Origin: Verpa conica
Taxonomy: Eukaryota; Ascomycota; Pezizomycetes; Pezizales; Morchellaceae
Length of the DNA: 64,000 nucleotides
Direction: 5' to 3'
NCBI GenBank assembly: GCA_033030425.1
Contig: JAUFSD010000005.1
Location: forward strand, 434,001-498,000
Positions 46,655 through 61,772 of this stretch are shown in pieces. Under the pieces are notes generated by a model. The model ran no database searches. It saw nothing but the letters and a program-made list of their open reading frames with translations, and was not told the origin of the DNA. Positions within the stretch are counted from its first letter, which is position 1, and each line of letters opens with the position of its first letter. A program made the translations under genes and the position numbers.

Positions 46655-49183
46655 CTAAAACTTTTGATAAAATAGAATATACGCCACCTTCCCACCCTCA
46701 CCCACCCACTTCGCCCCCTCTCCTGCCCCCCTTCCACCCGCGCCATTCACCTCTTCCCACGCAGCATTCACCCATCCATCCTCTTCACCCTCTTCACCCC
46801 CATGCACATCAATCCTAACATCATCGCTACCAACTCTCTTGATCATCGTGTCGTCTAGCCTAATCCAACTCTTCGCGTCTTGCCTCTGTACATCCACCGT
46901 GTAGTGTCCCCCACTTGCACTCTTACCATGATGGTAGACGACACCGATTAATCGGTATTTCTGTGGTGGGCCGGCACGCTTTGTGTGGCTCATAGCCTCA
47001 GGAGGGATCTCGAGAACAAGTGGATACCCAATCCTCTTCCAGATTTTCTGAACCCCACTAGTATTGTCGTACTGGAATCGCTTCAACTGTAGTATCAACA
47101 CCGGCGGTAGCGTCTCGATAAGAACCTGTTTAGTAGCTGCTATATTTGGCCCCTTCGCGGGGTTATAATCCCCTTGTAGCTTCTCAACGAGAGCCAAATG
47201 TTTCAATGCATCTGTGACACTTCTAACCTCAGGACTCTGAATATCGAGTTGCAGCGGTGTGTATGGTTCAAGCGTAACACTTGATTTCAATCCCGGTACT
47301 TTGAACTCGCTTCGGAGCTTGCCGCCAAATATTTTTGTGATTGGCGATTCGATGATCTCGGTGGTACGAGTTGTGACTGTTTTCTGCTTGTGGCCCACTT
47401 CCAACCAACCGGATTCTGAGTCTTCCTCGGTAGGAGTAGAGGTCCCATTCTTTGTGGGAGTTGAAGTGCCGTTTGGTTGGCCCTTAGACATAACTTTAAT
47501 AGCCTCTTCATGTAAACCATCGAGGAGAAATCCTAGGAACTCTTCGGCATCTTGCTGGTGCCCCCTCTGCAGGACGTCAGCACTCATCAAAGTAGTATAG
47601 GGGTACTGGGAAACTCACCTTCATGTGCGCGAAACTCTGCATATTACGAATAACATCGTACAAAAACTCTGGAACAAATGGCTCACCAATAGACTCAAGA
47701 TCCTGGGCTTTGAGGGTCGAGGCCTGTGATTGTGAAGTCGCAGGGCTGAGAACACGGAACTCACGCATAAACATAATCCTACATTACATTAGCTCACCTT
47801 ATCAAAAACCTCTCAAGCTCCGGGATTGGGTACTTGCATTGCATCAATTAACGGGGTACTCGTCTTAAAACTATGTGCCACTTGCTTCCCAAGATGGTCC
47901 AAAAAATAATAAAAGGGCCCACAAAACACCAACATTTGTAAAACCTATTATTCCCATTAGCCCCTAGGATTATCAACCCAACCTTTATCGCACAAATATA
48001 GTAGAGTAACTTACAGCATTCATAAAACACATATTCCCCGTATTAACCAACCCCCTGGGTTCTAAAAATGGACTCGTAACATCCTTCTCATTTGCAATCA
48101 CAAAATTGCTCAGAATCTCTGCTAGTGAGCTGGTGACATCTCCATTACCCTTGATTACCACTGCGCGCTGCTCAGCTTTCGCTCCTGTGGGCCCTGCAGC
48201 GGTAGCAGTGTTCTTCATCAGGTCTGCCCAGGACTTTGGCTGGAGAGGGACTGGGGGAAGTGCTGCAGCAGCAGGTTCGGCGGCAGTAGTGGCAGTGGTT
48301 GTAGGAACGGTGGGTATAGTTGGGGTGGTATCTTTAGGAGCTGTATCCTTAGGAGCCACAACAGACTCCAGAGGACCAGCAGATACAGGTTTTATGGGTT
48401 CTATGGGCGGCTTAGCAGCGGCTTTGGGCACCTTGGGTTTGATTATTGGTACTGCAGGGAGAGCAGGAGGGACTGCAGGAGCAGGTTTATTTATAACAGT
48501 AGCGGAAGTTGGAGCAGGGGTTGGGACGGAAGTAGTAGCAGAAGGCGGGGCGGTAGATGTAGGAGTCGAAGTATTTACCGAGCCAGCCTCGGAAGGCGGG
48601 TGTGTAGTGGTCGGCGTCGGTACATCCGAAGCAGTAGATGGAGGTTGTGTAGTTCCAGGAGTGGGAATTTCCGACGCAAGGGGTGTTTTCTCCTCCGCCG
48701 CAGAATCGGGTACTAATACGGGCACTGAGGCTGTAGGAGTAAGAACCTTCCGCCGACGGCGTCTCCGTGGGAAGGGTTCATCGGGCGCAGAATACCATGG
48801 TAGCTTCACCTTTTTGTCAGCAATATGGACAGACGTAAAATTCACAATCAAGGGTAGGGCAAAAGTACTGGAGGTTGATATTGCTGCCTTGATACCGGTG
48901 CTGGTGTCACAACCGTTACAGGTGTTGTAATAGTAACAACAGGAGCAGAAGGCGGTGGTGGCGGCGGTGGAGGCGGAGGTGGAGGTTTTGTGACTTGGTG
49001 CGGATGCGGCGACCTCACTACTACCGGCGGAGGCGGTGGAGTATGGGCTTGTGTATGAAATTGCTGAGTGTTTGGGTGGTAGTACGCCACGGCAGCTGCT
49101 TGATACATCCGAGGATCATTCCTCTGCCGAAATTGAGCATTAGGGACTGCTGGCGGTACGGCGGTGGGGTATTGGCGGTTCAT
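46655..49183 (-). CDS. UBP3: Ubiquitin carboxyl-terminal hydrolase Ubp3/USP10
   Basis: USP-family cysteine protease; Ubp3 with Bre5 acts in COPII recycling, ribophagy and stress responses. Exons 49183-48869, 48809-48015, 47944-47838, 47778-47619 and 47566-46655 give 762 residues. The N-terminal part is low complexity with a run of 12 prolines and a Pro/Thr/Ala-rich linker, separated by VKLPWYSAPDEPFPRRRRRR. The USP domain begins LVNTGNMCFMNAVLQ (catalytic Cys about 366). It continues through RGHQQDAEEFLGFLLDGLHEE and ends with SASGGHYTVDV (catalytic His about 680) and WIRLDDTMIKRV. The intron after PLIDAM uses a GC donor (GCAAGT). GTSTPT is duplicated in an insert. Confidence 0.92.
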
Positions 49184-52100
49184 CTTTCACACTTGGAGAT
49201 CGCAGCTCCTACGACACAGTCGGCGTGGTTTGTGATACCACGGGAACCGACTGTGTTGAAGCTGCTGCTGGGTGCCGATGAGAGGGTCTACCTTTTGTCA
49301 ATGCCGTGTAGCGAATAGGCGAGAGGAGAGGGACTGGGTGATGGAAGAGATGGAGGAATGGTGTTGGTAGTAGATGAGAGAGGAATGATATACACTGGTG
49401 AGATGGAGATGGAGATGTAGAAGTCTTTGTAGCACCTGAGTTAAAGCCTTATCTAGAACATAGCCTTGTTCTTTTTTGATAAATTATGGTGGGGGGGTGT
49501 GTCCACTTGTCCTTGGTGAAGGTGGGGGTGGAGGTTGGCTAGGACCACTTTTTGGTGTTTGCTGGAACAGAGCAGAGGGAGAGAGACAGAGTGAGGAAGT
49601 GAAGAAGAGTTGTGGACCATCGCTGATTAATGCAAAGACCCTTGCCGGATAGGGTTTAGTTACACTGGCAATGCTTACCCTTGAGACAGACGGGGTCTCA
49701 GTACCTAATCATGACTTCACCTCTGACCTGTCTTCATATTAACTGCACATCTAACTCAATCTCCCAGATCTATACTGGTGTTTGGGTCTTTTAATCTCAT
49801 GTACTTTAAGCCTATTTGTACCCCAATCAATCATTACTTATCGGTTTGAGTAAATCCAACCTTTACCCTAAACTATAGATCACATAATGCTACATATATG
49901 TGTAAGGCACCAATAAGCGAAGGCTGCAACAAGAGTTAATATATCTCGACTACCCAAAAACGAAGAAAGGAAGTGAAAGATTGATCCAAATAGCACTAAC
50001 CTTCCCTTGCTTCTAGGCGTATTCTAAGGACCTTAGACTAGGGTCATATGAGCCATCACAATAGCTTATTCGAGTTAACAAACCGGAGAAATATTTAATA
50101 TTTCAGTCAAACTCTCGTCAACCTCTACAAACGTCCCGGAGTCAACTTCACCAAGAATTTAATACCTAGCTCGAGTGATCGTGGCAATAAACCCACCTTG
50201 CTAAAGACCCATGGGATATTCGATATATAGAGCACATGGAAATCACTGGTAATTATAGTCTCAGGTTTAGGCAAGTGAGTTTAACTATTACACCTGCATA
50301 TGTTATTCTGTACATTCTGTCATCCAAAGACAGTACTCATCCTATTAACCTTGGTATCCCGTATTCAAATTCCTGCCTAGGATATTGCTCTATACCTTAT
50401 TGGAAAGCTACATTCTTAACCTATGTTTCCTAATATTTCCCCCCCCGGGTTCGGCTAGTATTAGCTCTTCTAGTTTACTTCCATGTCTACCCTCTGATGA
50501 ACATGAGAAGCAGGGCGCTAGACGCGTCCAGACCCTACTCAAAATTCTCATACGAGATTCTAAGGGATCTCTACCATTAGGACGGATAGTAACATATATT
50601 CAGACAGTGAATTATTACTTCTTCAGGAGTATATCTTACTGTTCACTCACAGAACACCAGCCGTCTAAAAGAGATAAATATCTCCTGAAGAACGAAAGAG
50701 ATCTCTTGTTACCTAAAATATCTAAAGCACATAGGATATGGGGAAAGAAATAATATTTATACACTCCAAGCGAGGTCTCAAGTATCGAGGCGATTAACTC
50801 GTAATATTAGCTAGGATTTAACTATAGCTCTATAGTTTTAACCAGGTTTGCTAAAATAAGCTAATAAAGTTATTGTGGTATACCGGTCGTATCCTCCAAC
50901 ATCCCTACTACTTGAAAGAATCTAGGGTTGAATGCATTATGGAAAACTACTAGCATTTTACTCACGGTCTCCAAAGTACTTATTCGGATTTTGGACGAGA
51001 GAAGCGTCTTGCTCGCCAAGAGACACATCATGCCTAAAATTCTCTGCGAAGTAGAAGTGGCATACGATTTCCCTAAGAGCACCGTATAGAGCAATTGAAT
51101 AGATTTTTTAGATAGATTTTATAACAAAACATTGCGGGTCATATACTTAAGTTATAAACTCGCCATATTTTAACGAGGAAGATATTAAATTAAATTTAAA
51201 TTTATAAAAAAAGGTTGTCTCTAGTGAGATCTACCCGGGATTCTTAGAACTATACATAATAGAACCCGTCCACTATGTTTATCGGCAACTTATTGGCTAT
51301 AGGATACCAATAATCCTTGAGAGAAAGCCCTTCTTAAGAGTTTATTAAGGCTTAGAGGCGATTCTTTGATCTCTGGGGTTTTCTCCATATTCCAGTAGAG
51401 AAATACATATATATAAAGCTCATCAAAAAAATAAAGCTACTAACTCTTGCTATATACCATAGTTATTTACTCGTAGTAGAACGATTAACCGTAGGCTACT
51501 ATTATGAATCTAGTGGAATTAACTATTAGCATTTTAGCATTGATCTTAGGAGGGAGGGAAAAAAGAGTACGGGCTTTAGTATTTCCCCAGGAATTCATAC
51601 TTAGAAGACACTACTGGTGCTATAAACTTGGGCCATTAAATATTAATCTGGAATCATACTAATAGTATCCCACATCAGGATCAGAGCTTATGAATGGGCT
51701 ACATATAGCATTAAACACAAACCTAGGTCCCACCAGCTTTATTTCTTCACATAGGTAAATGAAGGTAAATGTGGAAAGGTCATAGGCGAAATATTTGAAA
51801 GGCTAAAATAACACGGGTATGGGTAGAACATCGCTACTTACGTGTGGAATGCATATATCTACTGTCTATACACGTATTAGTTATTCCACCACCGTAGAGG
51901 TGTATTATTTAAATAGAATTATAATAGACATATCTTAATCTTAGTGGTGGAACTGGAAGGTTCTTTATCTATAGCCAATCTTAATGGGTAATCTAGACCC
52001 AGAAGCAGTCGAGGTGAGTTCCACGGACAACCTTTCGGTAGTTTGATAGAGCCACACCCTATTTAAACTACCATTTTGATTGGGACGCTGAACTAACATG

Positions 52101-52948
52101 ATATGAATCCTGGAGATTGTTAGTAAGTACGGCACTCCAGTACACGAGGTCTTTTGCATAATATTACATGTATCCATATAAGAACTAGGACTGACACTTC
52201 GCCCTAATCGAAATATATGGCCGAGATATTACGTATAACAGGCTCAGAGTGAAAGACAATAAAATTCACTGAAATGGGGCATATCCTTGCTAGTGATATA
52301 ATTGACCTCTTTTCAAACAATTTACTAACTATGCGACGTGCTCTGCTATCAACAGTGCTACACGCATAACTCCACTGAACTACTAGCAATATATGTAACC
52401 AACTTACAATATGAGGAATTACATATAAGCAACCGGATCCCTTGGAGCCTTCGGATAAACATCCTAAACATTGTCATAGGTAGACTAATATTAATTATAC
52501 AGATGGTGTTATTGACTATAGTACCAAAAGGAGGGGTGGGATCAGTACGGTACTCCCGCCAATACGCTAGCGATATGGGAGGAATACGGTATTGGTATAG
52601 TAATCTACCTCAAATACTGATCTAATTCGGTATTTGTGACTAAATTCCGTAGTGCTATAGTAGTAAATTCACCCCGTTTTTTCATACTGTACTTCCTAGA
52701 TAGGATAATATAGCGAGTGATTATCCGTGAATAGCACTGCTTACTAATCAGTTCTGATTTCTATTGCCGCACTGCCATTGGCCCTTTGGACCTCCACCGT
52801 TTCACTTGGGTTCCCTCGTTCCATCCCATCGTCATTAGCCCTGCTACCTTCCCACTTCTTATCAATTTGCCCCCCTCCCTCTTCCTTTTCTTTCTTCTCT
52901 CTCTCCCCCCTCCCCCCTCCTTTCTGTCGTGTCACGACTTCATTTACA
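49184..52948. other. 3.8-kb stretch without a recognised gene
   Basis: UBP3 upstream DNA to about 49650, then moderately AT-rich sequence with scattered short frames and no conserved domain (for example 50385-50753 plus, 122 codons, and 52338-52625). An 8-bp inverted pair GATCAGTA/TACTGATC bounds 52539-52622. The last 200 bp, CT-rich, are the NDUFS1 promoter and leader. Confidence 0.35.
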
Positions 52949-55384
52949 ATGATGCGACAGAGATTACTACGATGTGTGAAGCCCACGGCCGGCCGACTTC
53001 TCACTAATTGCCCCGCGCGGAGATCATTCACCTCCACTGCCAGAGCCTCCGCCGAGGTCGAGGTCACTATTGATGGAAAGAAGATTATGATTGAGCAGGG
53101 TTCGGCATTGATCCAAGCTTGTGAGAAAGCGGGAGTTACCGTTCCCCGGTACTGCTATCATGTATGTTCTGCCCCGCGCATATCCCCCCACAGTCCCAAT
53201 TGCACCCGGACACCCGGGAATAGTGAAACACGATACTAATACTACGAATTTCTACAGGAAAAACTCATGATCGCGGGTAACTGCCGTATGTGTCTCGTCG
53301 AAGTAGAAAGGGTGCCCAAGCCGGCAGCCTCATGTGCATGGTGCGCCTCCCCACCACTCCCGGCGTCACCAATGAAAGCCCACTCACCAATTACAGGCCC
53401 GTCCAAGCCGGTATGGTGGTCAAGACTAACTCCCCCGTCGTCCACAAAGCCCGCGAAGGCGTAATGGAATTTCTCCTCGCCAATCACCCGCTCGACTGCC
53501 CCATTTGCGATCAAGGCGGTGAATGTGATCTTCAGGACCAGTCCATGCGTTATGGTGCCGACCGCGGCCGTTTCCACGAGGTTGGAGGTAAACGTGCAGT
53601 TGAAGACAAAAATATTGGTCCTCTTATCAAGACTTCAATGAATAGGTGTATTCACTGCACCCGCTGCATTAGATTCGCAAATGATGTAGCCGGCGCCCCG
53701 GAATTAGGATCTACTGGCAGGGGAAATGATATGCAGATTGGGACATACCTTGAGAAAAACCTCGACTCTGAACTCTCGGGAAACGTCATTGACCTTTGCC
53801 CTGTTGGTGCGCTCACCTCAAAGCCTTACGCCTTCCGCGCTCGGCCTTGGGAACTGAAGCCCGTTGAGTCCATTGACGTTCTTGATGCTCTTGGTTCTGC
53901 CATCCGTGTGGATGCCCGTGGGTTGGAAGTCATGCGTGTTATCCCCCGTCTCAACGATGACATTAACGAAGAATGGATCAATGACAAGACCCGTTTCGCC
54001 TGCGACGGTTTAAAGACCCAGCGCCTTACAATGCCACTCATCCGCCGTGACGATAAGTTCCTTCCTGCAACTTGGGAGCAGGCCTTGGGTGAAATCCATG
54101 CTGCTCATCAGCGCCTCGCCCCTAAGGGAGACGAGTTCAAGGCTATTGCTGGACATCTCGTCGAAGCTGAGTCCCTTGTTGCGCTGAAGGATCTTGCCAA
54201 CAAGCTCGGCTCCGAGAACCTTACCCTTGACCAGCCCCTCGGAAATCAGCCTCCGGCGCACGGCATCGACATCCGTAGCAACTACCTCTTCAACTCTCGC
54301 ATCACAGGGGTCGAAGAAGCCGATGCCATCCTACTTATTGGAACTAACCCACGCCACGAAGCAGCAGTCCTCAACGCTCGTATCAGGAAGCAATGGCTCC
54401 GCTCCGATCTTGAGATCGGCCTTGTCGGCGAACAGTTTGAGGGAACTTTCGAGTACGAGCATCTTGGACAGGATGCAGTAGCACTCAAGAAGACCCTCGC
54501 CGGGTCCTTTGGTAAGAAGCTTCTTGCCGCACAGAAACCTATGATCATTGTAGGGTCTGGAGTTACCGAGCACGCGGATGGTAAGGCAATTTACGAAATG
54601 GTTGGATCCTTCCTCGAGAAGAACAACACCAAGTTCCTTACTGCCGAATGGAACGGCTACAACGTCCTCCAGCGTGCCGCATCCCGTTCCGCTGCCTATG
54701 ATGTCGGCTTCGTTGCCCCATCCACATCCACATCTTCAACCACCCCTAAGATCGTCTGGCTTCTTGGCGCAGACGAGATTACAGAGGCTGATATCCCTAA
54801 GGGCGCATTCATCATCTACCAAGGACACCACGGCGACACCGGCGCGCAATTCGCTGATGTTGTACTCCCAGGTGCAGCATACACTGAGAAGAGCGGAACA
54901 TACGTCAACACTGAGGGAAGAGTACAGCTAACAAGATCTGCGACGGGGCTGCCAGGTGTTGCAAGAGAAGATTGGAAGATTGTTAGAGCTGCAGCAGAAG
55001 CGCTAGGAGTACAGCTTGGCTATGATGACTTGAACACACTCAGGCTGAGGATGGAGGAGATAAGCCCGGCGTTGACAAGATACGATGTTATCGAAGGCTC
55101 TTCAATGAGTGCACAGGGTGTGAGGGTAGGACTCGTGGAGGCGAATAAAGGTGCGACGATAAATGGAGGAGTCATGAAGAGGGTGGTAGAGAACTTTTAT
55201 TTCACGGATGCTATCTCGAGAAGGTTTGTTTGCTCCCTTGATGAGTGATGACTCGTGATTGTGTAAACTAACATTTGTTACCCGTAGTTCACCCACCATG
55301 TCTAGGTGTTCGGCGGCAAAGATGTCTAAAGCGGGCATCGAAGCGGACCCTGCTCTGGGTGAGGCGGCATATGCTAGTGGCTAG
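52949..55384 (+). CDS. NADH dehydrogenase (complex I) 75/78-kDa iron-sulfur subunit
   Basis: Largest complex I subunit (NDUFS1, Neurospora nuo-78), carrying clusters N1b, N4 and N5 in the peripheral arm. Exons 52949-53161, 53258-53340, 53397-55223 and 55288-55384 give 739 residues. A presequence rich in Arg and hydroxylated residues ([18 protein letters not shown]) is followed by the 2Fe-2S domain (CYH, then [11 protein letters not shown] and SCAW). The His-Cys3 motif ([18 protein letters not shown]) and the 4Fe-4S motif ([16 protein letters not shown], with DLCPVGAL) come next. The molybdopterin-oxidoreductase-like domain follows ([51 protein letters not shown]). The short last exon gives [17 protein letters not shown]. 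Confidence 0.96.
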
Positions 55385-56213
55385 ATTGTTTAAGAGTGGT
55401 GTTGATAAACATAAAAAAATATACTCACAGCTTCTATATTTTCTCTTTCTTCTTCCTCTTTATGTATTGAAGCTGCAGTGTGGAATGGTAGGATTGGGTA
55501 CTGGATTTCAGGGTTGTAATTATTATCAATTTCAAGGAAGAGGAGGGGGGTTTTGTTCATACCTTTTGCTACTACATACTTGGAACCTAGGCTCAAATGT
55601 GAAAAAACTAGGCTTACTAGAAATATTAAATATTCGAACCTTGACTGTCGATCAGATTTACTGCCCTTAATCTAAAAAATTAAATCGAGTGATTTCTCAT
55701 GAACTTCAATAACATGAGTATCTTCTATTCCCCTCCGTTTTAGCCACTAATTATACATATAGCCTAGGTTAGTTCTACCGCTCCAAAAAGGGAAAATTTC
55801 TACGGAAGAAAGACGAATACTCCAATAACAACCTGACAATAGCTCATAAACCGGCCTAACTAAATGAATACTTAGGTATCGTGACCCCCCTCTAGCCTCG
55901 CGCCATTTTATCCCGAATCCCAAACTTTCACGTCTTTCTTTCTATATATTGGCCCATAGACTTCTCTTATGCATATATGCTTAAAGCATAGACTGTTATG
56001 CAACAGTCGTTCGCAATGATAGCTAACTGGTTCGCACCTCATAGCTTGGCAGGAAATCCACAGCAGCAAATACTTTGATTTTTATTTATTTAAATACCAG
56101 ACCTAAAGGCAGCAAACACCTAAGTTTTGCATTTCCTAGCTATTCATATATGCGTGTAATCATTATGTTCTTTAGAATTTCCATCCCAGCTACAGCCATT
56201 ACCAACAGGTAGT
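55385..56213. other. Convergent 3' region between NDUFS1 and GAPDH
   Basis: 829 bp with both 3' UTRs and AT-rich spacer. No gene seen. Confidence 0.4.
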
Positions 56214-57727
<1,514 letters not shown>

Positions 57728-59047
57728 TTCGAGAGTTTATCTAACAAGAGCCATCGTCAGTAACATGCTCCATATTCCACCGATGACATCACCAAGCATT
57801 CAAACCTCACCTTGGTGATAGAAAAACAGACTTACTTGTAGAGGTTATTCGTGAGAGTTAAAGTTATATCGAATGTGAGAGCAACAGGGCGAGATAGAGA
57901 AGAGAAGGGAGAGGACAGCAGGAGGAGAGGGTTTTATGCTGTTTGCAATATATTTTTCCAAGATGGAGGGCAGCCCCTCTGCTAGCGCGGGGCAACAAAA
58001 ACATCCCACTTCTGATATTATTATTCCGCGTCATTCGATGGAGTTGGGTTCGGCCAGCAGCGGGCCACTCACACGGGCACGTTGCACGCCCTGGGTGCTG
58101 CTGCCGACCTGCCGCCGCCGCCTCCGTTCTACAACTTCATTTTTTTGTTTTGCTTTGTTTTATTTCGCGGCATGGTGAATGCTTTTTTGCCACTCCCTCG
58201 ATGCCTAGGAGTATGCAGTAATTGTCACATCATCCGGTGGGCTTATGGGTGATGACTACTTGTAACTCTTTCTTCTTCGGATATAGTATTTTTTACAAAC
58301 AGAGTGTTTATAAAGTTAGTGATGTCACCTAATGTCATTCACTAGACTAAGATACACGCCACTCGAGTATTTATTTATTGTTTAGCCTCAAGTCTATTCA
58401 TAGGAAGCATTCTGATATTGTAAATAAGATATATATATCCTTGAGGGCTACCCACTGTAGAAGGTGTTTATTCGACAAAAGAAACTTCTTTTAAACGGAA
58501 CATTTGGCGGGGCTGCATTGCTGCAAGTCAGGTTTTGGCTAGCCAGTGCGTGGGGGTTGTCTCAGATGGCTACAGATGTCGTACATACATGTACTCTAAC
58601 AGACGTGATGCCCAGCCCGACTCGTCCAATGATGGAGGGTCTAATCAGACGTCGTAATTACCCAAGAGTCCAGGATATAACGATAGTAGGAAGAATTGTG
58701 ATTCCAAGCAGGAGCAAGCAGGAATTGGCCTGAATTGCATTGTGAATGATCGGATGGGTGTTATCGATCGCGGGGGATAGCGGGGTTGTGTGCGGACAAT
58801 GTAATTGTCCCTCGGAATAGCAAACAAACCTGCAACTCCCGGCACTTCTCGCTAAAAGTCTCTATTCCAGCCTCTCACATCCAACTTCCATCCCACAATC
58901 ATACGACGTCGTCTTTCGACCGACCGAGCAAACTACCTCGTTTGCAAACTCACCCACCCACCCCCTCCTCCCCCTCCCGTGAATCCAGGCCCAATCTCCC
59001 ATTCCCTCTCTGTAGATACCAGCCCTCCCTCTACAAACTAAAATAAA
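57728..59047. promoter_or_regulatory. Divergent upstream region of GAPDH and COX5
   Basis: 1.3 kb. The GAPDH-proximal part has the CT/GA-rich tract (about 57870-57930) common in strongly expressed fungal glycolytic genes. The COX5-proximal 150 bp is C/T-rich. The middle holds no recognised gene. Confidence 0.4.
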
Positions 59048-59664
59048 ATGTTGCGTAACTCGGCCCTGCAGGCTTCCAGGCTCGCCGTCTCTACTTCTCC
59101 GTCATCCTCTCTCCGCGCTGCCACTACAGTCATCTCCCAGTCCCGCAGTGCCTCGCATGCTGTTTCTAATGTCACACTCGCAGACATTGAAAAGAGATGG
59201 GAGTCGATGCCGCCGAGTGAGCAGGCTGACCTATGGATGAGTTTGAGAGACCGGATGAAGGACCCTTGGGGTAACCTGACTGTGCAGGAGAAGAAAGCTT
59301 GTGGGTTTCCTATTCCGTCATTTTTTAATTTTCATTTTTCTTTTTGATATTAGACAGTATACACCCAAAAAAAACATTCTAACATGTATTATAAGCCTAC
59401 TGGATCGCATTCGGACCTCATGGCCCCCGCGCTGTTCCTCCTGCTGGTGAGACCAAGAAGATTTTCCTTTACACCTTGGCTGGTCTCGGTGCTTCATTCG
59501 TCCTCTTTTATACAACCCGTGTGTTGGCCAAGCCACCACCAAAGACCCTCAATAGGAAATGGGAGGAGGCGTCAAATGAATACTTAAAGGAGCAGAAGGT
59601 CGAGCCTATTAGTGGTATTGGGAGTGAGGGCTACACTGGCAAAGGGCAGATTCAATCAAAATAA
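59048..59664 (+). CDS. COX5: Cytochrome c oxidase subunit V (mammalian subunit IV)
   Basis: Nuclear-encoded subunit of respiratory complex IV. Exons 59048-59300 and 59396-59664 give 173 residues. Residues 1 to about 35 form a presequence rich in Arg, Ser and Ala (MLRNSALQASRLAVSTSPSS). The mature part has TLADIEKRWESMPPSEQADLW and YWIAFGPHGPRAVPP. One membrane helix (KKIFLYTLAGLGASFVLFYTTRVLA) is followed by the family end TLNRKWEEASNEYLKEQKVEPISG. The 95-nt intron falls after EKKAS. Confidence 0.93.
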
Positions 59665-60180
59665 TTATATTGATATGAGGGCCCATGTGCACAAATTGCA
59701 CCAAGCTAGGATGGTTGAAGGCGTTGATGCATTGTTGATAGACGGATGGGAAGGTGCGGAGGTTGTGAAAAGTGGAAAAATCCAGTACAGTAGGAGACCG
59801 AATTATTCTAGTCATGGTGAAGCGAAAATCGCATTGCAATATATTTCATTTATCTTTACAAGTCCATTAATTTCTCATTTCTCATCCTCCACTTGTCTCT
59901 TAGTGGGAATTTTTGAAAGAAAGAAAATCGCCTTTTCTAGCGATTGTGATGTAGGGTGTTGCTGGAATTGTACAATAGATTGTGGGGTTGGGATACTTCC
60001 ACTTGCGGGAGAGGTTTGTTTCATGTCTAAGACACACCCAATGTAAGTAGAGCAGAGCCCCGACACCACCATAACAACCTCAACCAGCCCAGCCCAACCC
60101 AACCCAACCTCAACATCCCCCCCCCCCAGCACACTTACCCACCGTCACACCAAGTCACAACCTCAATTGATCTCGAAATA
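59665..60180. other. Gap between COX5 and the RNase III gene
   Basis: 516 bp with the COX5 3' UTR and a leader containing AACCC/CCCAA repeats and a run of 10 C at about 60120. A 144-codon frame overlapping the COX5 end has no domain and is not called. Confidence 0.35.
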
Positions 60181-61772
60181 ATGGCCCGAAACAAGAAAAG
60201 AAAGCATGAAGAGTCTGAAGCCATCACTGTTGTTGATCATACACAAAAGGATCACAAAAAGTCCAAGGTACATAGACCCCCCCCCCCACAGCTCCAAACA
60301 TACATATAGCCATCTAACATCTCCCCTCAGAAAGACAAGAGCGAAAAACATCAAAAACATTCAAAACACTCAAAGCATTCAAAACGCGAGACAGTGGTCC
60401 CGGAAACCCCCCCATCATCTGCGCCAGCAAATGTGTCCGAAATCTCAAAAAAATTTGATTCCTTCACTCGCGCGCTCTCAACCCTCCTCGCAAGCTCCTC
60501 CGACACTCCAGATATCCACCTCACACTTGGCGACGACAAGGCAAACTTTCTCGTCGCGCTACAAACCATGAAGACCTCTGGAGACCTCCCCTGGCTTGAC
60601 ACCCCCACGAACACAGATGAATCGGATTCAGAAGACGAAGCACCCGCCACCAACGGGATCGCCACACCTCCTACACCGCCCACACCTATCACTCTACCAA
60701 AAGCACCCCCTCTCTCACTTGGCCGCCCCGCATCCCTCCCTACCTCATCAATTAACTGGCCGCCCCCTCTCCCAGAGGTCAAGAACGAGAGTCTCCGGTT
60801 ACAGGCATTCACCCATAAATCATTCATCAAAGGAGAGGAAGTCTCACTCCCGGGGACTGAAAACCGCCACTATGAGAGACTCGAATTCCTAGGCGACTCA
60901 TATCTCCAATCAATCGCCTCACACCTCCTCTACAACCGCTTCCCGACATTGCGGGAGGGCTCACTATCCGATATGCGCCAACAGCTCGTCGCCAATCGCC
61001 CACTAAGCACATATGCGACCATGTATAAATTCCATAACCGTATTCGGGAAGGAAAAGGACAAGAGAACACAACGCCCGTTACCCTCACTGCTGTGCCCCC
61101 AGGGCTCCCTAGAAGGCCGTTCACAAAGGGTGTGCCTATTGTCAAAGCTACTGCAACGGAGATCAATAAGACCCTTGCAGATTGCTTCGAGGCTTACATT
61201 GCGGCTATCATCCTTGATGATGCGGAGCGCGGGATGGAAACTGCAGCAACGTGGCTGGCTGCACTGTATGAGCCCAAGCTCCGAGAGATGGAGATGCAAC
61301 ATGGTAGCATAACACCAATCGATAAGATGGCGAAGCAAAACCTAAATAAGATCGCCGGCGGGAATAAGGCGGTCATTGAGTATAAGTGGGATGGTGGTGG
61401 TGGTGGGAATAAAGGAGGCTTTTGGATCAATGTTTTGCTTACAGGGTGGGGGTTCAAAGAGCGGCATATTGGACGGGGGTGGGGACCGAATAAGAGGTAT
61501 TTATATTCCTTTGGCCTTTTATCCATACTTTTACTAACTTAAACAGTGATGCCGCACTCAGGGCAGCAATGAATGTCGTCGCAAATACAGAATTTTGCGA
61601 AGAAATGGCACGGGTCCGATTGGCGATTCTAGGGCCAAAACCTACTACTAATACCGGCACTCCACCTTCATCTGTATCTTCACCAAGGCCTCCCATACAG
61701 GCACCGCAGCAGCTAAAGAATAGTGGAAGGCCAATTGTACAGAATGGAGATGTGCTGAATTACGATGATTAA
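60181..61772 (+). CDS. RNT1: Ribonuclease III (Rnt1-like)
   Basis: Cleaves double-stranded stem-loops in pre-rRNA and snRNA/snoRNA precursors. Exons 60181-60267, 60331-61496 and 61547-61772 give 492 residues. The N-terminus is basic with His/Lys repeats (KHQKHSKHSKHSKRE), then a Pro/Ser linker. The RNase III domain has the signature HYERLEFLGDSYLQ, with catalytic acids in ERLEFLGD, and the second half LADCFEAYIAAIILD. A double-stranded RNA-binding domain spans residues about 375-450 (QNLNKIAGGNKAVIEYK, VLLTGWGF, SDAALRAAMNVVAN) across the last splice. One RNase III domain and no helicase or PAZ exclude Dicer. Confidence 0.93.

Noticed and set aside
48106..48930. 274-codon plus-strand frame rich in Gly/Val/Ala
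   Set aside because: Antisense shadow of the Pro/Thr/Ala-rich linker of UBP3; no domain.
50385..50753. 122-codon frame in the 49.2-52.9 kb gap
   Set aside because: No domain recognised and composition like the surrounding non-coding DNA.
52539..52622. Inverted pair GATCAGTA/TACTGATC
   Set aside because: Eight-bp arms without target duplication; too short to call a transposon.
53290..53396. Start of the long NDUFS1 frame at 53290
   Set aside because: These bases are exon 2 read out of frame plus an intron; the true frame enters at 53397 after SCAW.
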